A stretch of DNA of 64,000 bases from Christiangramia sabulilitoris (GTDB lineage Bacteria > Bacteroidota > Bacteroidia > Flavobacteriales > Flavobacteriaceae). Every line of letters begins with the position of its first letter. Positions within the stretch are counted from its first letter, which is position 1. Location: positions 186,001 to 250,000 of the forward strand of contig NZ_VHSF01000002.1 of the NCBI RefSeq assembly GCF_007050985.1, given 5' to 3'. The position numbers and the translations under genes were made by a program. The notes below the pieces were generated by a model. It did no database searches. It had not been told where the DNA came from and worked only from the letters and a program-made list of their open reading frames with translations. Positions 1-8,174 of the stretch are shown piece after piece.

Positions 1-1
1 G

Positions 2-547
2 TTCAGACAGGTATACAACGAACAGGGGCAGCCAATAGAAGGTGCTTATGTAGATGTGAACGGTGATAATCAAATCACAGAAAGTGACAGGCAGCCTTAT
101 AAAAAGGCCACTCCAGATTACTTTATGGGTCTTACCAATTCCATGAACTATAAGAACCTGGATTTTAGCTTCACCTTCAGAGGAAGTTTTGGAAACTATA
201 TTTATAACAATACTCAATCTGCAAATGGATTTGTAGAGGCAGGAACAAATACTCCTTCAGACTACTATTCTAACTTAAACGCAAATGTTCTGGAAACAGG
301 ATTTGAGAACAGTCAATTCTTCTCAGATTATTATTTAAATGCAGCAGATTTCGTTAAATTAGACAACGTTAGTATCGGGTACACGGTACCGGGAGAGAAA
401 GTAGACTTCAGAGCCTCTCTTACGGCAACGAATGTCCTAACAATTACAGATTACGAAGGTTTAGATCCCGAAGTATTTGGAGGAATAGACAATAACTTCT
501 ACCCGAGATCAAGAAGATTTGTTTTAGGGTTTAACCTTTCATTTTAA
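2..547 (+). CDS. SusC/RagA-family TonB-dependent outer-membrane transporter, C-terminal end (5' truncated by window)
   Basis: The reading frame is open from base 2, so the first ATG at 56 is internal and the gene starts outside the window. The 181 visible residues are the end of the beta-barrel. They include the sequence IEGAYVDVNGDNQIT just before the last strands, which is typical of SusC proteins, and the chain ends on an aromatic residue (LGFNLSF), as outer-membrane barrels do. Family knowledge: SusC forms the TonB-powered channel that imports oligosaccharides with a SusD lid. The SusD gene starts 25 bases downstream, so the pair is certain. The substrate is inferred to be an alpha-glucan from the GH13 enzyme encoded downstream. 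Confidence 0.93.
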   Translation, partial: FRQVYNEQGQPIEGAYVDVNGDNQITESDRQPYKKATPDYFMGLTNSMNYKNLDFSFTFRGSFGNYIYNNTQSANGFVEAGTNTPSDYYSNLNANVLETGFENSQFFSDYYLNAADFVKLDNVSIGYTVPGEKVDFRASLTATNVLTITDYEGLDPEVFGGIDNNFYPRSRRFVLGFNLSF

Positions 548-572
548 TAACAAATAGAAAAATTATAAGACT

Positions 573-2183
573 ATGTTTAATAAGATAAAATCAATTTTCC
601 TGGTTTTCTTCAGCCTGACCCTTTTCTGGTCCTGCGAGAGTGAATTAGATCTTCAACCAGAAGATAATCGGGAGACAGCTGCTTCAGCTTTTGATGACCC
701 TGAAGCTTATAAGCAGTTCCTTGCCAAGCTGTATGCCGGTTTTGCAATTAGCGGGCAGGACGGTCCTGCAGGTGACCCGGATCTTTCAGGTCTGGACGAA
801 GGTTTCTCTCAATACATGAGATTATACTGGAAGATGCAGGAATTAACTACAGATGAAGCGGTTATTGGATGGAATGACGGTACTATTAAAGATCTTCATT
901 CTCAAAACTGGACTTCTGGTAATGAATTTATCAGAACCATGTATTCCAGGATCATGTACCAGATTGCTCAGTCTAATGAATTTTTGAGACAGACGACTCC
1001 AGAGAAACTTGATTCCCGTGGAGTGGATGCAAGTCTTCAGTCTGAGATCGCAGTATTCAGAGCTGAAGCCAGGTTCCTTAGAGCACTAAGCTACTGGCAT
1101 GCCCTTGACCTTTTTGGAAATCCTCCGTTTGTGACCGAAGAAGATGCGGTTGGAGCTTTCCTTCCAAGACAGATCAACAGCCCGGAATTATTCAGCTATA
1201 TCGAAAGTGAATTACTGGCTGTAGAAAGCGAACTAAAAGCACCCCGTAGTAACGAATATGGGCGTGCAGACCAGGGAGCGCTATGGATGTTATTGTCTAA
1301 ACTTTACCTGAACGCAGAAAAGTATAGCGGTACCTCACGATATAATGAAGTTGTTACTTATACAGAAAAAGTGATCAATTCAAACTACGGGCTGGTAGAA
1401 GATTACCAGAAACTATTCCTTGCAGATAATGATACAAATGGTGCACAGGATGAGATCATTTTCCCAATAACTTTTGACGGCCTTAACACACAGGCTTACG
1501 GTGGTATGACCTTTATAATTCATGCTGCTGTAGGGGGTGATATGGATCCTGATGATTTTGGTATTAATGGTGGTTGGGCAGGATTGCGAACTACTTCTGC
1601 ACTAGTTAATAAATTTTTAGACGATAATGATGATCCTATTGAAGAGGTTGAAGATGACAGAGCTTTATTCTTTACTGATGGCCAGACTAAAGAGATAAAC
1701 GATATATCCAGTTTTACAGATGGTTATGCCGTAACCAAATTCAAGAATGTTGATGTAAACGGTAACGCAGGGTCAGATCCTACCGGAGATTTCCCTGATA
1801 CAGATTTTCCTATGTTCCGTTTAGCAGATGCATATCTTATGTATGCTGAAGCTGTATTAAGAGGTGGCGGCGGAAGCCAGGCCGATGCAGTTAGCTATGT
1901 AAACGAACTAAGAGAACGAGCATTTGGAGATACCAGTAACAATATATCTTCCGGAGATCTTACTTTAGATTTTATCATCAATGAGAGAGCCAGAGAATTA
2001 TACTGGGAAGCTCACCGAAGAACAGATCTTATAAGATTCGGACAATTTTCTGACGGTGGAATATGGCCGTTCAAAGGTGGGGTACCTCAGGGTGCAACCA
2101 CAGAATCATTCAGGGATCTAATGCCAATACCGGCTTCAGACCTAGGTGTGAATACCAATTTAGTACAAAATCCAGGATATTAA
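573..2183 (+). CDS. SusD/RagB-family glycan-binding outer-membrane lipoprotein
   Basis: A 536-residue protein with a lipoprotein signal peptide: a hydrophobic segment ending in FWSC, with lipidated Cys21, followed by acidic residues. Family landmarks are the helix RAEARFLRALSYWHALDLFG (about 165-184), the TPR-like helices around ADAYLMYAEAVLRGG, and the C-terminal FIINERARELYWEAHRRTDL, all diagnostic of RagB/SusD. Family knowledge: it caps the SusC barrel on the cell surface and binds the glycan. It sits between the SusC and SusE-like genes, with 25- and 18-base gaps, as in classical polysaccharide utilization loci. Its length is normal. Specificity cannot be read directly, but the GH13 neighbour suggests maltodextrin or starch. 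Confidence 0.95.
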   Translation: MFNKIKSIFLVFFSLTLFWSCESELDLQPEDNRETAASAFDDPEAYKQFLAKLYAGFAISGQDGPAGDPDLSGLDEGFSQYMRLYWKMQELTTDEAVIGWNDGTIKDLHSQNWTSGNEFIRTMYSRIMYQIAQSNEFLRQTTPEKLDSRGVDASLQSEIAVFRAEARFLRALSYWHALDLFGNPPFVTEEDAVGAFLPRQINSPELFSYIESELLAVESELKAPRSNEYGRADQGALWMLLSKLYLNAEKYSGTSRYNEVVTYTEKVINSNYGLVEDYQKLFLADNDTNGAQDEIIFPITFDGLNTQAYGGMTFIIHAAVGGDMDPDDFGINGGWAGLRTTSALVNKFLDDNDDPIEEVEDDRALFFTDGQTKEINDISSFTDGYAVTKFKNVDVNGNAGSDPTGDFPDTDFPMFRLADAYLMYAEAVLRGGGGSQADAVSYVNELRERAFGDTSNNISSGDLTLDFIINERARELYWEAHRRTDLIRFGQFSDGGIWPFKGGVPQGATTESFRDLMPIPASDLGVNTNLVQNPGY

Positions 2184-2201
2184 TATAACAATAGATTAAA
2201 A

Positions 2202-3341
2202 ATGAAAAAGCTTTCAATTTTCTTATTAATGATAATCACCTTTGCAGGATTTACTTCCTGTGAGCAGGATGATGATGTAGTATTCGTTGCTCAGCCAGAT
2301 CCGGATGGGGTAATGTTTGTTAATGCTACAGCAGAATCTTATACACTTACTAATCAAACTGCCAACAACCTGGCAGAACGTTTTGTATGGAATGAAGTTG
2401 ATTTTGCTGCTCCAACCACGGTAACCTATGAATTACAGGGTTCTTCAGTATCAGATTTCTCAACTTTTACTACTATAGGTACTACCGGAGACAATAATCT
2501 GGGAGTAACTGTTAGACAAATGATGAGCCTGGCGATGGAAGCAGGACTGGATAATGATCCTGAAACTGAAATGCCTAATACCGGCCAGATCTACTTTAGA
2601 GTACGTGCTTATGCAGGAACTGATGGTTCTAACGGTTTAAATGCTGTTTCTGAAGCCATGTCCCTTAATGTTATTCTTCCGGAAGCTGAAGAAGAAACAG
2701 GTCCTGAACTTCCAAAGATCTATGTAACGGGTAACTTTGCTGTTGCCAGTGGATATGAAGCAGACTGGACCCCGGAAGCAGGAATCCCTCTAGCCGCTGC
2801 CGCAGATGGCCAGACGAATTATGAAGGTTTTATCTACATGAACGTAGATACACCAAACTACAAGTTCCTGCCTACTAATGAAGGTTGGGATGGTAACTGG
2901 GGTGATGCCGGTGATGCCGATGGTGCATATACAGAAGTTTTAGAATCTCCGGGTGTGAATGCAGGTACTCCTGATGGAACTGGTGGATACTTTTTAGTGA
3001 AAGCAGATACAGAGGCCCTTACCTATTCTCTAACCGAAACTAACTGGGGAGTAATTGGTAATGCCACTCCTACAGGATGGGATTCTGATACAGATATGGT
3101 CTATGATGCCGATAACAAGATATGGACTCTAACTCTTGATCTTACTCAGCAGGAAGCACCAGATAATGGAATTAAATTCCGTGCAAACGACGCCTGGGAT
3201 CTTAACATTGGTGATAATGATGCTGATGGCACCATGGAATTCAATGGTCAGAATATTGGAGTTCCGGAATCAGGAAACTATACTATTACTCTTGATCTAA
3301 GTAATCCAAGAATGTATACCTATACTCTTACCAAGAATTAG
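2202..3341 (+). CDS. SusE-like surface glycan-binding lipoprotein
   Basis: A 379-residue protein with a lipoprotein signal (FAGFTSC, Cys20) followed by Glu-Gln-Asp-Asp-Asp, an acidic stretch typical of surface-exported Bacteroidota lipoproteins. The N-terminal half has the SusE immunoglobulin-like pattern (TYELQGSSVSDFSTFTTIG, then IYFRVRAYAG). The C-terminal half contains two tandem starch-binding-like modules, one starting IYVTGNFAVASGYEADW and one starting WGVIGNATPTGWDSDT, each rich in Trp and Asp. Family knowledge: SusE/SusF proteins hold starch at the surface and lack catalytic activity. It directly follows SusD and is the last gene before a strong terminator, so it closes the susCDE transcript. 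Confidence 0.88.
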   Translation: MKKLSIFLLMIITFAGFTSCEQDDDVVFVAQPDPDGVMFVNATAESYTLTNQTANNLAERFVWNEVDFAAPTTVTYELQGSSVSDFSTFTTIGTTGDNNLGVTVRQMMSLAMEAGLDNDPETEMPNTGQIYFRVRAYAGTDGSNGLNAVSEAMSLNVILPEAEEETGPELPKIYVTGNFAVASGYEADWTPEAGIPLAAAADGQTNYEGFIYMNVDTPNYKFLPTNEGWDGNWGDAGDADGAYTEVLESPGVNAGTPDGTGGYFLVKADTEALTYSLTETNWGVIGNATPTGWDSDTDMVYDADNKIWTLTLDLTQQEAPDNGIKFRANDAWDLNIGDNDADGTMEFNGQNIGVPESGNYTITLDLSNPRMYTYTLTKN

Positions 3342-3356
3342 GGAATATCATAAGGT

Positions 3357-3388
3357 AAAGGGGCTATTTAATCATAGCCCCTTTTTTT
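3357..3388 (+). terminator. Rho-independent terminator after susCDE
   Basis: A perfect hairpin with arms GGGGCTA/TAGCCCC, extended by A/T pairs and with an 8-base loop, is followed by a run of T. It lies 15 bases after the SusE-like stop codon and 14 bases before the GH13 start, so the GH13 gene probably depends on read-through or on its own start signal. Confidence 0.85.
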
Positions 3389-3401
3389 ATAAAAAAATTA
3401 T

Positions 3402-6400
3402 ATGAAAAATCAATTACTTTTTCCCTGGTTGTGCCTGTTGGGGCTGCTACAAACAGCTACAGCTCAGATACAAACAGCTACAGTAGAGGTTAACCCCCAT
3501 CCTTTTGGAGAAAATGATACGGTAACCCTTACATTTTCAGATATTGATCTTAGCCAATGGGGCGTAAATGATGCCTACTTATGGGCATGGAGCTATAATA
3601 ATGCAGGTGTACAACAGGATGCTCCGAATAACGGGAGCTGGGATAATTCTAATGAAGCGCATAAACTTCAGGAAGTAAATGGAAAATTAAGCATCAGCTT
3701 TAAAGTCTCTGAATTTTTTGGTCGAACCGGTATAACCAGAATTGGCTTTCTTGTAAAAGCCAAAGATGGAACGGGAGACAAAAAAACTCAGGATTTTATC
3801 GAAGATGTAGGGACATTCGAACTAACCATAAATAATCCAACTTCAGGGTTTACTTTATTAGAAAACGGGAATACTTTGTCTATTTCTGCCACATCCAGTG
3901 TAAATGCCCTTTTCGAACTATATGTTGACGGTACATTAGTAAACTCGACGAATACCCCATCACTTAACTATTCATATTCTTTAACTATTTCAGATTACAG
4001 CGAGATTACGCTAAAGGCTCTCGATGGTGACGACGTCCAGTCTAATGTATTTTATGCTGCTCCAAAAGCTGATGTGCCCGCTGCCCCGGTTCCGGCCGGT
4101 CTTAAGGACGGGATCAACTATGACCCGGCCAATCCCGGAAGGGCCACTTTTGTTTTCCATGCACCTGGAAAGCAGGTAGTACACTGGATAGGATCGCTTA
4201 ATAACTGGGAAATTTCCAATGATTATCTAATGAATTATGATTCGGCTTCAGAACGCTTCTGGATTGAATTATCAGGATTACAGGCTAACAGTGATATTCT
4301 TTACCAATATAAAGTCGATTATTCCTTAGCAGTGGCAGATCCCTATTCTCACCTGATCATTGATCCCTGGAATGATCAATATATTGATGATAATACTTTT
4401 GCCGGCATCCCCTCCTACCCTACCGGTAAAACATCCAATGCCATTACCTGGTTTCAAACGAAAACCACTACCTACAACTGGGGAGATTCCGGATATGAAA
4501 AACCGGCCAAAGAAGACCTGGTTATTTATGAACTTCTACTAAGGGATTTTGATGAAGATCATTCTTACCAGGCTTTAATAGCCCGCCTGGACTACCTGGA
4601 AACACTCGGGGTTAATGCGATCGAACTTATGCCCGTTAACGAATTTGACGGTAATGAGAGCTGGGGATATAACCCATCATTCCATATGGCTACAGACAAA
4701 TACTATGGTTCCCCCGAAATGCTGAAAAAACTGATCGATGAAAGTCATCAACGTGGGATTGCCGTAATAGCCGATATCGTGTTTAACCATGCGACCGGGC
4801 AAAACCCATATTTCAGGATGTATAATACCTCTAATGGAGATACCGGCGGGAGTCCATCCAGTGATAACCCGTTTTTCAACCAGTCTGCTAAACATGCCTA
4901 TTCGGTATTTTATGATTTTAATCATCAATATCAGGGCACCCAGGATTACGTGAAAAGGATTGTCCAGTATTGGATCGAAGAATTCAAATTTGACGGTTTC
5001 AGATGGGACCTTACCAAAGGATTTACACAAAATTGCACTTCCAATGATGAAGGTTGTACCGGTTCTTACCAGGCAGACAGAGTGGAACTTCTTAAAAAAT
5101 ACGCAGATTTCCAGTGGGCCGTAGATGATGATTCCTATGTGATCTTTGAGCATTTGGGAGGAAATAATGAAGAAAGCGAATGGGCTAATTACCGCCTTGA
5201 TGAAGGTAAAGGTATCATGCTATGGAGTAATTTGAACGGTCCGTATAGCGAAGCCGCTATGGGTTATAATGATAACAGAAAATCTGATTTTGAATGGGCC
5301 TCCTATAAGAACCGTGGCTGGGAAGAACCCCGTAATGTGGTTTATATGGAAAGTCATGATGAAGAAAGACTTATGTTCCGCGCTTTGGAATACGGAAACT
5401 CGTCTGGTAGTTATTCAACAAAAACATTGGGAACTGCTCTGGACAGAATGGGTCTGGATGCAGCCTTTTTCTTTACCATACCGGGTCCTAAAATGATCTG
5501 GCAATTTGGTGAATTAGGTTATGACTTTTCTATAGATTACAACGGAAGGATTGGGAATAAACCGATTCGCTGGGACTACTTTAATGACCCGGACAGGAAA
5601 GACCTTTACGAAACCTATTCTAAACTGATCGCCCTGCGTAACTCTGAAGTTATTTTTGATACTGATGATTTCACAATTAATGCGGGTAATTCTAACGGAA
5701 TTAAAACTATTCACCTGAATACTTCTGCACCTGGTAATATCTCAAATATGTTGATAGTAGGTAATTTTGGAGTTACCTCCAAATCTGTCCAGGTTGAGTT
5801 CCAGAAAACCGGTGTATGGTATGACCTCTTTAATAATAATAAGAAGAAAACGATTAGCGAAACAACCACGACACTAACGTTGCAACCCGGAGAATGGCAC
5901 ATTTATGCAGACCAGCCTTCGGAGCTTTTCCCTAACGATAATTTTCCCGATGCAGACGAGGATGGTGTACCAGATTCTGATGATAATTGCCCGGAAACTC
6001 CATTAGGAGATACCGTAAATCTCGAAGGCTGTACTGTATTCACCTTACCTGCTGATGCTTTTAGCGTAAAATCTGTTGGTTCAAGTTGCAATGGTGAGAA
6101 TAATGGAAAAATTGAAATAAGTACTTCAGTTCAGGATCATACCTACCTCGTTTCTATGAATGGGGAAGATCCTATTAAATTGAATACCGGTAACGGTCAT
6201 TCCGCAAGTTTTCTTGATCTGGCGCCTGGCATTTATAATATCTGCATAAAAGTAGAGGGCCGGGATGATTTTGAACGATGCTACGAAATACAGATCACCG
6301 AACCAGAAACTTTTACTACCAGTACTGTGGTTAACCAGGCCAGGAACCAGGTCACTCTCAAACTGGATGGTGCTGAGACCTACTATATTAATTTAAACGA

Positions 6401-6764
6401 AAAGTTCTATGTCACTACAGAATCTGAATTTCAACTGGATCTTGAAAGTGGTTCAAACCGAATCTCGGTAAGCACAGATCTGGATTGTCAGGGTAGTTAT
6501 TTCGAGGAAATATTTGTAAGTGAAGAGGTAGCGTATTATCCAAATCCTACAAAAGGTTACCTACAGGTATATGTCTCTGGAACAGATTCCAAGGTAAAGG
6601 TTGAAATATTTGGAAGTACCGGTAACCTACTCTCCCAGAAATCTATGGAAGTATTCGAGAACAGAGTGATTAAACTTGATATCAATTATCGAAGCTCTGG
6701 TCTTTATATGGTTCGCATTAAAGGAGAAACGGTAGATAAAACATTTAAAGTGATTAAAGAATAA
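3402..6764 (+). CDS. Secreted multidomain GH13 alpha-amylase-family enzyme with type IX secretion signal
   Basis: 1120 residues with a Sec signal peptide (cleaved near TATA-QIQ). Ig/CBM-like domains occupy the first ~330 residues, including GKQVVHWIGSLNNWEIS, a CBM48/E-set-like strand. The GH13 barrel spans about 365-760 and all four signatures are visible: DIVFNHATG; FDGFRWDLTKG with nucleophile Asp536; VIFEHLGG with acid/base Glu583; MESHDEER with Asp653. A thrombospondin type-3 calcium segment (DADEDGVPDSDDNCPETP, about 848-870) and a linker domain follow. The C-terminus (about 1043-1120, starting YYPNPTKGYLQV and ending TFKVIKE) is a type A T9SS sorting domain. Unlike SusG it is not a lipoprotein, so it is probably exported by T9SS and anchored at or released from the surface. 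It likely hydrolyses alpha-1,4-glucans; linkage preference is not readable. Confidence 0.93.
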   Translation: MKNQLLFPWLCLLGLLQTATAQIQTATVEVNPHPFGENDTVTLTFSDIDLSQWGVNDAYLWAWSYNNAGVQQDAPNNGSWDNSNEAHKLQEVNGKLSISFKVSEFFGRTGITRIGFLVKAKDGTGDKKTQDFIEDVGTFELTINNPTSGFTLLENGNTLSISATSSVNALFELYVDGTLVNSTNTPSLNYSYSLTISDYSEITLKALDGDDVQSNVFYAAPKADVPAAPVPAGLKDGINYDPANPGRATFVFHAPGKQVVHWIGSLNNWEISNDYLMNYDSASERFWIELSGLQANSDILYQYKVDYSLAVADPYSHLIIDPWNDQYIDDNTFAGIPSYPTGKTSNAITWFQTKTTTYNWGDSGYEKPAKEDLVIYELLLRDFDEDHSYQALIARLDYLETLGVNAIELMPVNEFDGNESWGYNPSFHMATDKYYGSPEMLKKLIDESHQRGIAVIADIVFNHATGQNPYFRMYNTSNGDTGGSPSSDNPFFNQSAKHAYSVFYDFNHQYQGTQDYVKRIVQYWIEEFKFDGFRWDLTKGFTQNCTSNDEGCTGSYQADRVELLKKYADFQWAVDDDSYVIFEHLGGNNEESEWANYRLDEGKGIMLWSNLNGPYSEAAMGYNDNRKSDFEWASYKNRGWEEPRNVVYMESHDEERLMFRALEYGNSSGSYSTKTLGTALDRMGLDAAFFFTIPGPKMIWQFGELGYDFSIDYNGRIGNKPIRWDYFNDPDRKDLYETYSKLIALRNSEVIFDTDDFTINAGNSNGIKTIHLNTSAPGNISNMLIVGNFGVTSKSVQVEFQKTGVWYDLFNNNKKKTISETTTTLTLQPGEWHIYADQPSELFPNDNFPDADEDGVPDSDDNCPETPLGDTVNLEGCTVFTLPADAFSVKSVGSSCNGENNGKIEISTSVQDHTYLVSMNGEDPIKLNTGNGHSASFLDLAPGIYNICIKVEGRDDFERCYEIQITEPETFTTSTVVNQARNQVTLKLDGAETYYINLNEKFYVTTESEFQLDLESGSNRISVSTDLDCQGSYFEEIFVSEEVAYYPNPTKGYLQVYVSGTDSKVKVEIFGSTGNLLSQKSMEVFENRVIKLDINYRSSGLYMVRIKGETVDKTFKVIKE

Positions 6765-6767
6765 AAG

Positions 6768-7481
6768 ATGAAAAAGATATTGGCTATATATGTATTAGGA
6801 TTTTTATTGATCACCTCCTGTGACAGTGATTCTCCTCCGGCTCCCACACCCGAACCGGATGTAAAAGCCCCATCAGAAGCGAATTTAAGCTTACCTGAAA
6901 ACAATAAAGAATGCGAACAGGGTGAGATAAACGGAAATAATGCCGTTGTAGAATTTCGCTGGCAAGCCTCGGCAGATACAGATAACTATGATTTGAAGGT
7001 TACTAATTTAGACAGTAATGTTAATACGGTAAAAGCCGGTCTCACCTCAACGGTAGCTGAAGTAAGCCTTGAAAGAGGACATCCTTACTCATGGCAGGTT
7101 ACCTCAAAAAACAGTGGGGCTATATCGAACAATTCCAGTACATGGCGATTTTACCTGGCAGGTGATGGAGAATCCAACTTTGCACCATTCCCGTCAAATG
7201 CTGTATCTCCAACGCCGGGAGCAACTGTAAATCCAGACAATGGCAAGGTATCCTTAATATGGGAAGATGTTCAGGATCCAGATGGTGATTCAGTTACTTA
7301 CACTATATATGTGGATACTACCGACGGTTATCAAACAACTAAGCCAGAATGGAGCAACATTTCCGGGACAAGTTTAGAGATATCTGTTGAGACAAATACA
7401 GTTTATTACTGGCGAGTATTATCCAGCGATGGAAATAATTCAGCATCCACAGGTGTTTTCACCTTTAAAACATCCGGATAA
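6768..7481 (+). CDS. Lipoprotein with two fibronectin type III-like domains
   Basis: A 237-residue protein starting 3 bases after the GH13 stop, so translationally linked to it. The signal peptide ends LLITSC (Cys18), followed by a Ser/Asp/Pro-rich tether. Two repeats of about 100 residues follow: VVEFRWQASADTDNYDLKV with YSWQVTSKNSG, and VSLIWEDVQDPDGDSVTYTI with YYWRVLSSDGN. The W...D...Y...YYWRV pattern is that of Fn3 or Ig-like domains in Bacteroidota surface lipoproteins. No catalytic motif is visible. By position it may take the SusF slot, or help hold the GH13 enzyme or glycan at the surface. Function unproven. Confidence 0.75.
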   Translation: MKKILAIYVLGFLLITSCDSDSPPAPTPEPDVKAPSEANLSLPENNKECEQGEINGNNAVVEFRWQASADTDNYDLKVTNLDSNVNTVKAGLTSTVAEVSLERGHPYSWQVTSKNSGAISNNSSTWRFYLAGDGESNFAPFPSNAVSPTPGATVNPDNGKVSLIWEDVQDPDGDSVTYTIYVDTTDGYQTTKPEWSNISGTSLEISVETNTVYYWRVLSSDGNNSASTGVFTFKTSG

Positions 7482-7850
7482 GTTTTAAAAAAGGTTTTTA
7501 TAAATTTTGTATACACTTCTAATTGAAGCAGTTAAATCTAAATTTTATGTAAACTAAGATCGGCCGGACAGGCTGAACGAAAAAGTTTTTTAATAAAGCT
7601 TGAAAATGCTTGCTATAATTAGAAAGAAAAGAAATATTATCTATATTAGCTTCCCTTACAGCAGTATGCTTGCTGTAAACTAAAATTGAAATATGTAGCC
7701 CTTTAATTTAAGATGCTGCTAAAAATATAACCCTACCTCCTTTTGGAAATGGAGTGGATCAAAAATGGTAACCATTTTGGAATAATCAACATTGGTCTGT
7801 CAAGGATAAACACTTTTATTTTTGGATTTTCATAGGTGTTAATTCAAGGA
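7482..7850. other. 369-base non-coding stretch ending in a terminator; possible trailer or small RNA
   Basis: No long reading frame is present. The longest plus-strand ATG frame that I traced is 28 codons (7749-7835, beginning MEWIKNGNHF) with no recognisable relative or ribosome-binding site. The stretch ends at a strong terminator, so it is transcribed, either as a long 3' tail of the glucan operon or as an independent small RNA. The only distinctive base composition is a short GC-rich patch (ATCGGCCGGACAGGC) near 7559-7573 in otherwise AT-rich DNA. Confidence 0.35.
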
Positions 7851-7882
7851 AGGCTCCGCTATCAGCGGGGCCTCTTTTTTTT
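7851..7882 (+). terminator. Rho-independent terminator closing the glucan locus
   Basis: Arms AGGCTCCGC and GCGGGGCCT pair over nine positions, with one G-T wobble, around a TATCA loop. A tract of eight T follows immediately. It lies 370 bases beyond the last protein gene. Confidence 0.85.
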
Positions 7883-8174
7883 CTGAATTTTTAGTTCCAC
7901 AACATAATATACTGAAGAAATTTTTCTACTTTTAAAGTTCTTCGTTAGTATATTTCCCGTATTCCATATTTGCGAACACATATTCAAATAAGAAAAAATA
8001 AATTTTCATTATTTGTCAACTTTTCATTGTTAGTAAATTTTTATTACATTGAAAATCAGCTTATTAACAGTTTTTATTTGATAACTTTTTCTAAAGGAAT
8101 TGTTAATAGTCTCATTTCTTTGTTTAGTTTTATACCACTCTAAAACAGAATTCTAACCTAAAAATCTCATTTAT
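7883..8174. other. AT-rich leader/promoter region of the ribonucleotide reductase gene
   Basis: 292 bases, strongly AT-rich. Because the reductase is cobalamin-dependent I looked for a cobalamin riboswitch (a B12-box such as GCCACTG) and found none. No exact TAnnTTTG box was found here, so the promoter is not pinned down. Confidence 0.4.

Noticed and set aside
4677-5153. 158-codon reverse-strand frame inside the GH13 gene
   Set aside because: It lies wholly antisense to a gene with intact catalytic motifs and shows no recognisable domain; a shadow frame.
7883-8174. Possible cobalamin riboswitch before nrdJ
   Set aside because: Expected from the enzyme's cofactor, but no B12-box or matching stems were seen in this AT-rich leader.
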